Assembly (NCBI GenBank): GCA_026003215.1
Contig: BPGV01000001.1
Coordinates: forward strand, 647,570-711,569
Reading direction: 5' to 3'
DNA from: Bacteroidia bacterium
GTDB lineage: Bacteria; Bacteroidota; Bacteroidia; SpSt-205
DNA length: 64,000 nt
The notes below the pieces were generated by a model. It did no database searches and was not told where the DNA came from. It was given only the letters and a program-made list of their open reading frames with translations. Positions 16,901 through 26,476 of the stretch are shown here, in pieces. The stretch's first letter is position 1. Every line of letters starts with the position of its first letter. The position numbers and the translations under genes are program-made.

Positions 16901-18512
16901 CGGCGGACCCTACGACGGCGCCGCCACACAGGTAGTTTTGGGCGGGTGCCCTCTACCCATCGCAGGCGGACCCTATGATGGATTCGCTACGGCCTACTGG
17001 AGTGCTTTCTCCGTCAAAGACACCGTCGTATGCATGGGAGAACCCGCCCTCCTCCAAGCTACCGCCCCAGCCAACTGGTACACTACCCCCTCCGGCGGTA
17101 CACCCGTAGCCTCTAATGTCTCTTCCCTTCTCACCCCTCCCCTCACGCAAACCGCCGTTTACTATGTGGAAAACGGCTGCCTCTCCACCCGCACAGAAGT
17201 TATTGCCACAGCCCTACCCCCCATTACCGCAGCCTACTCCGTCAGTCCGGGCCCCCATTGCGTCAATCAACCCGTTACCTTCACCAACCAAACCCTCGTC
17301 TCCGGCCCGAGCCAACCTTCCTTCGGTTCGCTCATCACCGCCTTTGGAACCCACGGCACCGTGCCTCCCCTCAGCCGCCTTACCTTCTCCTCCGTACAAA
17401 CCGCTAACTTCTCCCAGCTGGGGGATGGCATCTATCAAAACGGCACCGCATGGACCGCCAATAACGCGGGCCCCAGCACCGAATGGGCCATGTGGAACTA
17501 TCCCATCCCCAGAAGCGTCAATCGCATCGTCTTCTGGGCTTGCCAATCCTGCCCTAACGCCGCCCAACGCTTACCCCTGCGCGCTCGCCTCTACTACAAC
17601 GACGGCTCCGGCTGGAAACTCGCCAAAGTCTTCCGCATACCCCCCGGTACCTTCGTCTATGATAGCGGCACCTTCACCGAAACCCAAACGCTCTTCGCTC
17701 AGCTCTGGAAACTCGAGTTTGATGTGAATGCCGCTAACGCCCCCTCCTTTGGCGAGTTCCAGGTCTATTCCAGCTCCCCGGTCATCGGCGGTAACATCCA
17801 GTGGAGCTGTGACGGCGGTGTCACATGGACCTCAGGTAGCAGTGCCTCTTGCTCCTGGGCTACCGCAGGTTCTTATACCGTCACCCAGGTCGCTACTGCC
17901 CCGGGCACCTGCCCCGATACTGTTGCTATACAAGTCACCGTTAACCCTTGCGGGCCTCTCCCTACGGTCCAAAGCGTCTTAGCTGCTACCCCCACTCCCC
18001 AAGCCCATGTTCAGCTCTCCTGGCGTACCAACTATCCCATCCAGTACGCCATCCTCCAACGCAAAGCCGACACCGGCTGGGTCACCCTGTATCGTTATGA
18101 AGTCCCGGGAGCCACCGCTTTCTCCTACATAGATAGCTTCCCCTCCCTCACCCAAATCAACTTCTATCGGGTGATGAGCGAGCATGGTTTGGGGGCCCTC
18201 GTGTATAGCAACATCGCCGAGGCTCGCTTTGACCCTACGCAGGAAGGCTTAGAGGAGTTTATTCGGGCCTTCCCTAACCCCATGACGGAGCTGCTCACTG
18301 TACAGCTTTACCTCGCCCAGGAGCGCACGATAGAGATGCGTGTCTACGACGCCAAGGGGGCCTTGGTGGGTTATCTCACCCCAGGCCGACGCCCAGCAGG
18401 CTTCCATGAGGTTGTCTTTGATGTGCGCAGCTGGGCCACAGGCATCTACACCCTCCAAGTCCAAAAAGACGGCCAAGAAAAAACCCTAAAGCTCTTGCGA
18501 CTAATGCCGTAA
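10947..18512 (+). CDS. giant T9SS-exported multidomain surface protein with GGPYDG repeats
   Basis: A 2521-aa protein. It has a signal peptide MRWLGCLLGGLGLLLWAQ, then PPNDNC and a long series (about 20-1450) of related beta-sandwich modules marked by phrases such as LPPGTYTLVTFAGDG and C-rich loops. A PKD domain follows (about 1462-1545, with YYWNFGDGTTS), then 18 GGPYDG repeats (about 1637-2017). A PKD-like domain near 2100-2310 appears interrupted by a discoidin/galactose-binding-like segment (about 2127-2275, TEWAMWNYPIP and LWKLEFDVN). The last 85 residues are a T9SS type A sorting domain (FPNPMTELLTVQL ... GIYTLQVQ ... KLLRLMP). It is likely a cell-surface adhesin or matrix protein; that role is inferred from architecture only. 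Confidence 0.88.
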   Translation: MRWLGCLLGGLGLLLWAQPPNDNCTNGAFISFGSPPDPYAVGTFYSDTVDITAATLQAGEYIPPGVPNGKSVWYRFYLPTTRTVRIILRQVGTNIDPTYVGWTLYRGTTCLPGAAQRVDPPIVIMEGYTHACLTRGWYMVQVGANLAASGPIFLELQVSAPRIDAGAEAYYDHMATAQNLGLLSTSSSSVLLKDVTFDFACQSVSAGETLCDNDSTWSKSSWHVFRTDGHMDWLGFELSEDPWNTANPNPREWRLFLYEGNALTDSATGLTLVNGCIPLTQSLTNVPARYDWLCQLKPNTYYSIKILGRTGYANRVRLRLYERGSQPALSPHPLTIPPTHQLGALSFGPTYTVSDYWSCQSRLSNNPCGAFGSSVTPDDTIGDFDLALYYTFTLTGPAHVRLWYTHPWYWWYCMGTVRFRVFAGSTATNGCNLPLQATIDNDGWIQCLPAGTYTVQVLARINRSSLWGTCSSPYSALGLPVNFHVQLGSTPQQLFGLHNRPQEADSINNGAPLTPGVTYYAREDTLDCRTTVLPAGDVCGTANNRAIYRIIYVNQAGILEVGGGNWWRFRYRLYRGDARYEPIVAGRIQNLIDQMGCQDLFYPAKVCVTPGYYTLVSFGDDGDIGERDRPWVRLHVFPPGERRFYDPTAATSNPGDPDPRPGPEVVGTLGSGTNSLTATPTRVTCDDNPLPILGYAPCGGATKQFYWEVYISEPSLVTFSPQYTYIAWPELGVTGWRTFRGRISDGSIYALYRDCHGGYTACMEPGWYTFVVYAVGGTYTNPSYSSGRGGAIGNQIWFTISRDPRSQKFGTFATADRPGNLDWVPHYVYAPNQHRSYTLDWEFWPCSNNLPFPSGITPCGAGQNRISYRVFSITRPSYLVIYQNGCYSSSRLYQGDITALAPPYTIIHDCFSGTGRICWLPPGTYTLVTFAGDGCIGDTYTPTLYVDSVGYSLHNYARNAYDFGTLPADNTEYRTKPGDPLGPYGRPGSTDFIFCTTDAFNTDPANNCPLGTINNATPSDNPPTVLPDRRRNLWYTFVAGGNVRVHVSVYPQTPGTGAQPAFAVYESNDPPGAFPASVDSTIPDGLTLMASSQSWWWCCDQYQTISFMRDGCKPPKRYYIVVYRNTCGKEPNIQVEVGVRLEPLPGGGVNYDHYSQANVITGNPTTTCDLPYTWVPLGQGTYTGCQGDLTCATKDPTDQNSCGTRTIWYAFESAITGYIFLNYDRPGVGQYNYNPNDIQLYYQAVPGDSSSTGLVPVPLTGVYQTHPTLGYQYWGRGCIRPGRYYIMFTGCNHLGLVVPRIWLQEHKGDFCKDSVTITVSAAGGPYSTNLFINCFTIGEGAGESDTLMACFGTPIGKKSAWVLVENLTPDTMDFDVQILENTTALGSQVLYRVLTGDCSTMNQEECVAEGTYVTLHLKCRPPLKSFWIQIVMPDWATGDITVEVTATPITQTCIPPDPDRPRANFDFINTCFGQTTQFLNYSSVGPGITYYWNFGDGTTSTLFQPQHTFSAPDTYLVCLGVSNGTQSDTACRYVIIYPVPGVNVSMNPPAPVWLGVPITFTPTYTDTVAGTGATIYWNFCAGGGACDASQNDYIGPTPPPVWYTLPGRKRVCVTVTNGTLCDSTFCIEFDVIWPPRPGGPYDGAATVLLSGGCPTATYPGGPYDGAATAFLGASCPWPTSGGPYDGAATQLIAAACAVATYPGGPYDGAATAFVGSTCNLPVAGGPYDGAATQLIAATCAIATYPGGPYDGAATAFVGSACSLPIAGGPYDGAATQLIAAACAIATYPGGPYDGAATAFLGAICWPITEYTGGPYDGAATAALINCPPPIHPYAGGPFDGAATQLITATCAVATYPGGPYDGAATAFLGSTCTLPFAGGPYDGAATQLITATCAVATYPGGPYDGAATAFLGSTCTFPVAGGPYDGSATQLITATCAVATYPGGPYDGAATAFLGSTCTLPFAGGPYDGSATQLITATCAVATYPGGPYDGAATQVVLGGCPLPIAGGPYDGFATAYWSAFSVKDTVVCMGEPALLQATAPANWYTTPSGGTPVASNVSSLLTPPLTQTAVYYVENGCLSTRTEVIATALPPITAAYSVSPGPHCVNQPVTFTNQTLVSGPSQPSFGSLITAFGTHGTVPPLSRLTFSSVQTANFSQLGDGIYQNGTAWTANNAGPSTEWAMWNYPIPRSVNRIVFWACQSCPNAAQRLPLRARLYYNDGSGWKLAKVFRIPPGTFVYDSGTFTETQTLFAQLWKLEFDVNAANAPSFGEFQVYSSSPVIGGNIQWSCDGGVTWTSGSSASCSWATAGSYTVTQVATAPGTCPDTVAIQVTVNPCGPLPTVQSVLAATPTPQAHVQLSWRTNYPIQYAILQRKADTGWVTLYRYEVPGATAFSYIDSFPSLTQINFYRVMSEHGLGALVYSNIAEARFDPTQEGLEEFIRAFPNPMTELLTVQLYLAQERTIEMRVYDAKGALVGYLTPGRRPAGFHEVVFDVRSWATGIYTLQVQKDGQEKTLKLLRLMP
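15855..16998 (+). repeat. coding tandem repeat, 18 copies of a GGPYDG unit
   Basis: Eighteen copies of a unit of 19-24 residues, core GG-P-[YF]-DG-x-AT, each of the first 17 ending in a single Cys. Two unit types alternate, ATYPGGPYDGAATAFLGSTC and AGGPYDGAATQLITATC, giving a higher-order period of about 123-126 bases. DNA copies are close but not identical (the core is usually GGCGGCCCTTACGATGGCGCC-like), so recent expansion by unequal exchange is likely. The reading frame is kept throughout. Confidence 0.95.
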
Positions 18513-18518
18513 AAAACA

Positions 18519-18526
18519 TACTTTTG
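18519..18526 (+). promoter_or_regulatory. -7 promoter element TACTTTTG
   Basis: Perfect TAnnTTTG, 3 bases before the ATG at 18530. With the usual spacing, transcription would start at the A of ATG. Confidence 0.6.
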
Positions 18527-18529
18527 TCT

Positions 18530-21500
18530 ATGCTACCTCTTGGTATCCAAGCCTGTGTAATGGTTATGGGGGCACTTCTTTTTGGACAAAAAGTTACGCC
18601 CACCCCTCTACGGGAAAGGCAGCCCGTCTTCATAGAAAACCGCGGCCAGTGGCCTCCTGAAGTCCTGTATATGTGTCGCCTTTCGGGCCATACAGCGTGG
18701 ATTACTCGCAAAGGACTCTTGATAGACTTCCAGCGGATAGAACCTCTTTCCCGTATCTCTGACACCTCTATGCCCAGCTCCTTATGCAAAGGGCACAGGA
18801 TATACATGCGCCTGATAGGTGCTTCCCCTCACCCCCAAGTAGAGCCTAAAACGCAAAAGCCCCATTATTATAACTTTTTCATCGGAAACAACCCCGATCG
18901 CTGGGTTTCTTTTGTAAGGGCGTATGAAGAGGTCTGGCTTCGCGAGGTTTACCCAGGCATACACCTTCGCTATTATACAGAAGGGAAACAGTTACGGTAT
19001 GACTTTGTGGTAGACCCCGGAGCCGATCTAAGCCAAGTGCGCTTTACTCTAAACGGAACCGAACGAACCCAACTCACAGAAAAAGGGCTCCACCTTCAAA
19101 CCGTTTTCGGAGAAGTATATGTGTGTGAGCTTAGGACCTTCCAAGAGGGCAAAGCTCTTCCTACTACCTTCGTTCGTCAAAACGACACTTACACCATTCA
19201 AGTCGCGCACTACAATCCCCAAAAGTCTTTATGGATTGACCCCCTTATTTACTCTACTTTCTTAGGAGCAGAAAACTATGATGCAGCCACAGCTATCGCA
19301 GTAACTCCTACTGGCGAAGCCATCATCACGGGATGGACTATGTCTCAGCAGTTTGATACCACCCCCGGTGCCTATCAGACCACCAATGCCGGCTATGATG
19401 TTTTTATTACCAAGCTTTCCCCCGATGGGAGCAGCTTGATATTTTCCACTTACTTAGGGGGCACCGATATTGACCAGGCGGATGACCTTACCATAGATGG
19501 CACAGGAGCCATTTATGTCGCAGGTCGCACCTCTTCGCTGAATTGGCCCGTACTGAATGCCCCCCAGCCTACCTATGGGGGAGGACCTGCAGATGCTTTT
19601 ATTACCAAACTCTCCCCCACGGGAAATACCCTCCTGCACTCTACCTATGTAGGGGGTAGTGATGCTGACCGGGCCTATGGCATCGCTGTGGATGGAAACT
19701 CAGCTGTGTATGCCACGGGTTTTACCTCTTCTTCTGACTTTCCCACTACAACAGGCGCTCTTCAGGCCACTTATGGCGGAGGAGCATACGATGCCTTTGT
19801 GGTAAAAATGAATAGTGGAGGAAGTACATGGAGTTATGCCACCTACTTAGGCGGAAACAGAACAGATATCGGCAGGGCTCTGCAGGTAGATGCCACAGGT
19901 ACTGTGTATGTAGGAGGAGAAACCGATTCGCCTAACTTCCCCGTCACGCCGGGCTGTTTTCAAAATATCCCGGGAGGGCTCAACTCTGTAGATGTATTCA
20001 TCGCCAAAATCACCCCCACAAGCGGTGGGCTTGTCTACGCTACTTACTTAGGGGGAAATACCGATGATTATATCAGAGACCTGCAAATAAACTCTGCCGG
20101 AGAGGTCTACGTTGCAGGCAATACTGAAGGCAACTTTCCCACTACGAGCGGTGTAGTACAGAACACCTATAGAGGAGGAGGGGCAGATGGCTTCATCACT
20201 AAGCTCAACACCAGCGGAAGCGGATTGGTTTTCTCTACTTATTTGGGAGGCAACAATATTGATGTGGTTTTCGGCATAGATTTAGGTCCCAACGGAGATA
20301 TTTATGTCGCAGGGCAGACCAATTCCACTAACTATCCTACAACTCCGGGCACATACCAACGATTATATGCAGGCTCCAAGGATGGCTTTCTAACCAAGCT
20401 TAATCCTTCTGCTTCGGCTATACTCTACTCTACTTATATAGGCGGCTCTAATTCAGACGAGGCGTATGACATAGCAGTGGATGCAACCGGTGCGGCGCTT
20501 CTCGCAGGAGAGACATACTCCCTTAACTATCCTGTCACTCCTAACGCTTACCAAACCACATTTACCCCCGCTACCACCTACCACACCGAAGCCTTCGTAA
20601 GCAAACTTTGTCCCATTGGAGTGGCCCTAACCTCTGCCCCTTCCACAGCCAATCAAACCGCCTGCATAGGTTCTCCTATAACCTCTATTCAATATCAGAT
20701 TTATGGCACACCCTCCTTTTCTCTCACGGGGTTACCCCCTGGGGTAAGTTACACCGTCTCAGGAAACCGCATCACCATAAGCGGCACTCCTACAACCACC
20801 GGTAGCTTTTCTTATGTCCTGACCGTAGATAGTGCTTGCGGCTCTGTTTCCGTTTCAGGCACCATAGAGGTAATCTCTGCCCCTACTATCACCCTCATTT
20901 CTCCTTCCGGCACAGACAACCAAACCCTATGCGCGAATGAACAACTTATTCCTATCTCGTACAGCTTCCCCATAAACAGTACGGTAGTGGTGTCTAACCT
21001 TCCCCAAGGTGTAGGTTATGGTTCAAGCAGCTCTTCTGTCACCATCCTCGGTACGCCCTCTAATCCAGGTTCCTATACATACACAGTGACAGTTTATACC
21101 CCTTGCGGAAATGTTTCCACCTCAGGTACCATCACCGTCAATACCCCTGCTTACGCTTCCTGGATTTCTGGTAGTGAAACCCAATCCCTCTGCATAGGCT
21201 CGGCTATGTTTCCCATACAATATAGCCTGAGCGGGCACACTTCCCTTAATGTGGTAGGACTACCGGTAGGGGTATCCTATACCCTCTCTGGTAATACCCT
21301 CACCTTAAGCGGTACACCACAAGCAGCAGGTGTTTTCCCTTATCAAGTTTTAGCAAACGGCTGCCAAACGCCCATAGCATCAGGAAGCTTAGAGGTAGAT
21401 ACTATAGATTTGCGTGTCAATGTTTCTCCCAGTGGGCTTACTTCTCTTCAGGCAAACGCTGTCTATCAGTGGTTGGACTGTTCCGCAGGATACACCGCTA

Positions 21501-21850
21501 TTCCTAATGCAAATGCCCCTTCTTTCACACCTACCTCTGCGGGCCTATATGCGGTCATAGTGGGACATGGCGCTTGTTATGATACGTCCGCGTGCGTCTT
21601 TTGGGGTACTACCTCGCTCGAGGCGCCCTTAGCTGAGTGGCGTATTTTCCCTAACCCTACCCGCGAATGGGTACAGATTCAGACCGACAAGCCTACCCAA
21701 CTGGAAGTGTTAGATATAACAGGACGCCTACTCTTACGATGGGAGGTACCAGCTGGACATTCGCTAAGGCCGATACCCCTGCCGGTGGGATGGTACTGGG
21801 TGCGCGAAAGCTCCTCTGGGCAAGTAAGACCCTTAGCTATTCAGCCTTAG
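18530..21850 (+). CDS. SBBP-repeat beta-propeller protein with T9SS sorting domain
   Basis: A 1106-aa exported protein. After a signal peptide (MLPLGIQACVMVMGALLFGQ) comes an N-terminal domain with FIENRGQWPPEVLYM (about 30-235), typical of Bacteroidota proteins with SBBP repeats. About nine SBBP units follow (about 238-690), each of the type LIFSTYLGG-x-D-x-A-x-x-I-x-x-D-x-x-G-x-x-Y-V-A-G-x-T. Three Ig-like segments (about 695-945) with ISGTP and a short PKD-like spacer come next, then the T9SS type A sorting domain (IFPNPTREWVQIQTD ... GWYWVRESSSG). The ATG at 18530 is preferred over an in-frame TTG at 18524 that lies inside the promoter element. Function beyond surface display is unknown. 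Confidence 0.88.
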   Translation: MLPLGIQACVMVMGALLFGQKVTPTPLRERQPVFIENRGQWPPEVLYMCRLSGHTAWITRKGLLIDFQRIEPLSRISDTSMPSSLCKGHRIYMRLIGASPHPQVEPKTQKPHYYNFFIGNNPDRWVSFVRAYEEVWLREVYPGIHLRYYTEGKQLRYDFVVDPGADLSQVRFTLNGTERTQLTEKGLHLQTVFGEVYVCELRTFQEGKALPTTFVRQNDTYTIQVAHYNPQKSLWIDPLIYSTFLGAENYDAATAIAVTPTGEAIITGWTMSQQFDTTPGAYQTTNAGYDVFITKLSPDGSSLIFSTYLGGTDIDQADDLTIDGTGAIYVAGRTSSLNWPVLNAPQPTYGGGPADAFITKLSPTGNTLLHSTYVGGSDADRAYGIAVDGNSAVYATGFTSSSDFPTTTGALQATYGGGAYDAFVVKMNSGGSTWSYATYLGGNRTDIGRALQVDATGTVYVGGETDSPNFPVTPGCFQNIPGGLNSVDVFIAKITPTSGGLVYATYLGGNTDDYIRDLQINSAGEVYVAGNTEGNFPTTSGVVQNTYRGGGADGFITKLNTSGSGLVFSTYLGGNNIDVVFGIDLGPNGDIYVAGQTNSTNYPTTPGTYQRLYAGSKDGFLTKLNPSASAILYSTYIGGSNSDEAYDIAVDATGAALLAGETYSLNYPVTPNAYQTTFTPATTYHTEAFVSKLCPIGVALTSAPSTANQTACIGSPITSIQYQIYGTPSFSLTGLPPGVSYTVSGNRITISGTPTTTGSFSYVLTVDSACGSVSVSGTIEVISAPTITLISPSGTDNQTLCANEQLIPISYSFPINSTVVVSNLPQGVGYGSSSSSVTILGTPSNPGSYTYTVTVYTPCGNVSTSGTITVNTPAYASWISGSETQSLCIGSAMFPIQYSLSGHTSLNVVGLPVGVSYTLSGNTLTLSGTPQAAGVFPYQVLANGCQTPIASGSLEVDTIDLRVNVSPSGLTSLQANAVYQWLDCSAGYTAIPNANAPSFTPTSAGLYAVIVGHGACYDTSACVFWGTTSLEAPLAEWRIFPNPTREWVQIQTDKPTQLEVLDITGRLLLRWEVPAGHSLRPIPLPVGWYWVRESSSGQVRPLAIQP

Positions 21851-21855
21851 GGACT

Positions 21856-23434
<1,579 letters not shown>

Positions 23435-23457
23435 CGAAGCAGCCGCCGAAAAACTTG

Positions 23458-23465
23458 TAGCTTTG
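23458..23465 (+). promoter_or_regulatory. -7 promoter element TAGCTTTG for ndk
   Basis: Perfect TAnnTTTG, 8 bases before the ndk ATG at 23474. It predicts a leader of about 5 nt for the ndk-dehydrogenase-nusB transcript. Confidence 0.6.
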
Positions 23466-23473
23466 TGGCCGTC

Positions 23474-23926
23474 ATGACCCGACGAGAACGCACCCTTAGC
23501 CTTATAAAACCTGATGCTATCGCTGCAGGCCACACCGGCAAGATTTTGGACCACATCACCTCGGCAGGCTTTCAGATAATAGGGCTGCGTATGGTCTTCC
23601 TCAGCCGCACGCAGGCCGAAGCTTTTTATTATATGCACCGGGAGCGGCCTTTTTTCCCCTCGCTGATAGAGTTCATGACTTCTGGGCCGGTGATAGCCTT
23701 TGTGCTGGAAAAAGAAAACGCCATCCAAGCGTACCGTGACCTGATGGGAGCCACCGACCCTGCGAAAGCTGCGCCCGGTACTTTGCGTGCTCTCTTTGGT
23801 CAAAATGTAGAAAAAAACGCTGTACATGGCTCGGACAGCCCTGAAAATGCTCGGCGGGAGATTGCTTTCTTTTTCAGCGAAGCTGAGCTTATCCCTGTCC
23901 AATCTACCTTTCCTCAACCCGTATGA
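23474..23926 (+). CDS. ndk: nucleoside diphosphate kinase
   Basis: A 150-aa kinase that transfers the gamma phosphate between nucleoside triphosphates and diphosphates. The start [19 protein letters not shown] matches the family, and the active-site histidine is in [20 protein letters not shown]. The reading frame is open from 23285, but the upstream 63 codons are antisense to eno and are rejected; the ATG at 23474 gives the normal length. It overlaps the next gene by an ATGA. Confidence 0.97.
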   Translation: MTRRERTLSLIKPDAIAAGHTGKILDHITSAGFQIIGLRMVFLSRTQAEAFYYMHRERPFFPSLIEFMTSGPVIAFVLEKENAIQAYRDLMGATDPAKAAPGTLRALFGQNVEKNAVHGSDSPENARREIAFFFSEAELIPVQSTFPQPV

Positions 23927-25017
23927 ACATCTTTGAGGAGCTCAGTACGCGGGGTCATCAGCAGGTGGTCTTCTGCTATGATGGAAGCGTAGGATTAAAA
24001 AGCATTATTGCCATCCACGACACTACTTTAGGTCCTGCACTGGGAGGAGTACGATTCTGGCCCTACGCCTCCGAAGCAGAGGCGCTTACTGACGTACTAC
24101 GGCTCTCCCGGGGCATGACCTACAAGGCCGCTATCAGTGGGTTAAACCTCGGCGGAGGAAAAGCGGTCATAATCGGTGACCCTCTCCAAATAAAATCAGA
24201 AGCGCTCTTGCGTCGGTTTGGTCAGTTTGTGGAAAGCTTAGGCGGACAATACATCACCGCCGAAGATATGGGCGTCTCCGTCAAAGACATGGAATATGTG
24301 CGCATGGAGACGCGCTATGTGACGGGCCTGCCCGAAGAAATGAGCGGAAGTGGCGACCCCTCCCCCGTGACCGCCTACGGCGTCTATCTGGGCATGAAGG
24401 CCGCCTGGAAAAAAGTTACGGGCACTGAGTCCCTCAAAGGGGTAAAAGTGCTCGTGCAAGGATTAGGCAAGGTAGGCATGGCTTTAGTGGAACTCTTGCA
24501 TAAAGAAGGGGCCATTATTTATGCCACCGATCTTTCCGCTCAGCAGTTAGACCATGCAGAACGCTCTTATGGCGTACAACCCGTATCGCCAGATGATTGG
24601 TATCGCCAACCCGTAGATATTTTAGCTCCCTGTGCACGGGGAGGTATCTTGAATGCAGAAACTATCCCGCATTTGCGTTGTGCTGTCGTGGCCGGCTCCG
24701 CTAATAACCAACTCGCCGACGAAATAGAAGATAGCCTACGCTTAGCTGAGCGGGGCATCCTCTATGCGCCGGACTTTCTTATAAACGCCGGTGGCCTTAT
24801 CAATGTCTATACCGAGCTGGAAGGCTATAGCCGAAGCCGGGCCTTAGCCCGCACAGAATACATTTATGAAGCTACCCTGCGCGTGTTAGCTGCAGCAGAA
24901 CAGCGAGGGATTACCCCCCATGAAGCCGCCATGCAACTGGCGGAAGAGCGCATCCGTAGCATTTCTGCCCTAAAAACCCGCTCTCTCCTTCCTGCGATCT
25001 CCCTTACTACCGCATGA
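23923..25017 (+). CDS. Glu/Leu/Phe/Val family dehydrogenase, leucine dehydrogenase type
   Basis: A 364-aa NAD-dependent amino acid dehydrogenase. The short length, the N-terminal [25 protein letters not shown], the catalytic lysine region [18 protein letters not shown] and [12 protein letters not shown] fit leucine dehydrogenases rather than hexameric glutamate dehydrogenases. The dinucleotide fold follows ([17 protein letters not shown]). It interconverts branched-chain amino acids and their 2-oxo acids, and could feed the acyl-CoA mutase and dehydrogenase pathways elsewhere in the window (inference). It sits between ndk and nusB with ATGA overlaps at both ends. Confidence 0.88.
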   Translation: MNIFEELSTRGHQQVVFCYDGSVGLKSIIAIHDTTLGPALGGVRFWPYASEAEALTDVLRLSRGMTYKAAISGLNLGGGKAVIIGDPLQIKSEALLRRFGQFVESLGGQYITAEDMGVSVKDMEYVRMETRYVTGLPEEMSGSGDPSPVTAYGVYLGMKAAWKKVTGTESLKGVKVLVQGLGKVGMALVELLHKEGAIIYATDLSAQQLDHAERSYGVQPVSPDDWYRQPVDILAPCARGGILNAETIPHLRCAVVAGSANNQLADEIEDSLRLAERGILYAPDFLINAGGLINVYTELEGYSRSRALARTEYIYEATLRVLAAAEQRGITPHEAAMQLAEERIRSISALKTRSLLPAISLTTA

Positions 25018-25559
25018 AAATCCAAACCCAGACACCTATGACAAATGCCAGCGCCTTTGAGCCAGAAAGCAGTCATTCATCCCACGAGACTTCCACGCCC
25101 CTTATCATCCCGCGTCATCGCATTCGCACGCGGGTTATGCAGGCCATATATGCCTATATCGTGAGCGAGACCCCTCCAGAAGAAGTATTCGCCCACCTCT
25201 TAGAAGAGATGTATGAAGCCGCACAAGCGGAGGCTCCCCATAATGCAGAGTTTCTCAAAGAACTCTACTGGGGTACTATCAACGAAATGCCTAAGCTACG
25301 CGAGCTTATTGAGAAGCATCTGCGCGGATGGACCTGGGATAGGCTTTTTTTGGTGGATAAATGCATTTTGTTATGTGGCGCTTACGAACTTACGCATTTT
25401 GCCGATATTCCCCTCCGCGTGACCCTAAATGAATGGATAGAAATAGCCAAGGCTTATGGCACCCCCCGAAGCTCTAACTTCGTGAATGGCCTGTTAGATG
25501 CGATTCGGCGCAGCCTTTCCGAAGACCCCCACAGCTTGGTAAGTCAAAAGGCCCTCTAA
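25014..25559 (+). CDS. nusB: transcription antitermination factor NusB
   Basis: A 181-aa NusB-family protein, which with NusE/S10 binds the boxA element of rRNA transcripts. The all-helical core runs from RHRIRTRVMQAIYAYIV (about 35) through WDRLFLVDKCILLCGAYEL and ADIPLRVTLNEWIEIAKAYGTPRSSNFVNGLLDAI, the conserved C-terminal signature. About 33 poorly conserved residues precede the core; a later ATG at 25038 is possible, but the ATGA overlap supports this start. It is the last gene of the ndk operon, followed by a strong terminator. Confidence 0.92.
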   Translation: MKIQTQTPMTNASAFEPESSHSSHETSTPLIIPRHRIRTRVMQAIYAYIVSETPPEEVFAHLLEEMYEAAQAEAPHNAEFLKELYWGTINEMPKLRELIEKHLRGWTWDRLFLVDKCILLCGAYELTHFADIPLRVTLNEWIEIAKAYGTPRSSNFVNGLLDAIRRSLSEDPHSLVSQKAL

Positions 25560-25571
25560 ATCGCGCATAAA

Positions 25572-25610
25572 AAAGGGGCGGCCCCTTCTTATAAGTTGGG
25601 CCGCCCCTTT
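25572..25610. terminator. bidirectional rho-independent terminator
   Basis: A 13-base perfect stem (25572-25584 with 25598-25610, core GGGGCGGCCC) with a 13-base loop, flanked by A-rich bases on the left and GTTTTTT on the right. It lies between the convergent nusB and atpG genes and can end both transcripts. Confidence 0.9.
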
Positions 25611-25615
25611 GTTTT

Positions 25616-26470
25616 TTACCCTTTCAGGGCTTCGGCGCCAGCTACAATTTCTAAAAGTTCTTTGGTAATAGAAGCCTGCCGGGCCTTGTTATATTGCAGG
25701 CGGAGGGTACGCAAGAGTTCTTCGGCATTATCGGTAGCGGCTTGCATGGCGACCATCCGCGCAGCGTGTTCTGCAGTGACCGACTCTTGTACCGCACTCC
25801 ACAACACAGCCTCTACATATAGCGGCACAAAATGCTCTATGAGTAGCGGGAGGGCCGGCTCATGTATCCACAAGCGCCTATCCTGCTGCTCCACAGAAAC
25901 CTCAAGTAGGGGAAAAAGCCGCTCTTTCGTAGGAATAGAACGCCCCACCCCGCCAAAACGATTATAGACCAGGTAAATAGCCTGATACTTTTGGGCTCGG
26001 AAGGCTTCGTAAAGCCAGTGGCTCCATTCCTGCACGGCCCCCAAAGCGATATCCTTTGCACCAAAAAGGTCTTGATACTCTATCGCATACCCACTCCGTC
26101 TGAGTATCTCGTAGGCTTTCTTCCCTAAGATGAGCAAATCTGCTTCTTGCGGAGGGGGAAGTTGCGGTAGTACCCAACGCACGAGGCCGCTATTGAAAGC
26201 CCCACACAACCCCCGACTGGAAGAAAGAATCACATACAACGCCTTGGGAGCAGGAGGGGTCTGCTGGTAGAGATGAGGTTCTTCTAACTGGGTGAGGAGT
26301 GTCTGCAAGAGGGTCTCCGACTGTTGCCGATAGGGACGCAAGCGGGTGAGACGTTCTTGGGCTTTGCGCAGCTTCACGGCCGCAATCATGCGCATAGCCC
26401 GCGTGGTCTGCTGAATAGAGATGATACTTCGGATGCGGCCCCGAAGCTCCCGCAGCTTACCCGAAGACAT
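25616..26470 (-). CDS. atpG: ATP synthase F1 gamma subunit
   Basis: A 284-aa subunit forming the central rotor shaft of F1. The start GKLRELRGRIRSIISIQQTTRAMRMIAAVKLRKAQ and the end AMQAATDNAEELLRTLRLQYNKARQASITKELLEIVAGA are the two long helices of the family, with SSSRGLCGAFNSGL in the middle. It is the last gene of the atpFHAG cluster, 6 bases after atpA. Confidence 0.96.
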   Translation of the reverse strand: MSSGKLRELRGRIRSIISIQQTTRAMRMIAAVKLRKAQERLTRLRPYRQQSETLLQTLLTQLEEPHLYQQTPPAPKALYVILSSSRGLCGAFNSGLVRWVLPQLPPPQEADLLILGKKAYEILRRSGYAIEYQDLFGAKDIALGAVQEWSHWLYEAFRAQKYQAIYLVYNRFGGVGRSIPTKERLFPLLEVSVEQQDRRLWIHEPALPLLIEHFVPLYVEAVLWSAVQESVTAEHAARMVAMQAATDNAEELLRTLRLQYNKARQASITKELLEIVAGAEALKG

Positions 26471-26476
26471 ACTTTT

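Noticed and set aside
15855-16998. Regular repeats of about 60 and 125 bases that look like a CRISPR-type or satellite array
   Set aside because: The repeats keep one long reading frame, vary at codon third positions and sit within a 2521-aa protein; spacers are not unique sequence.
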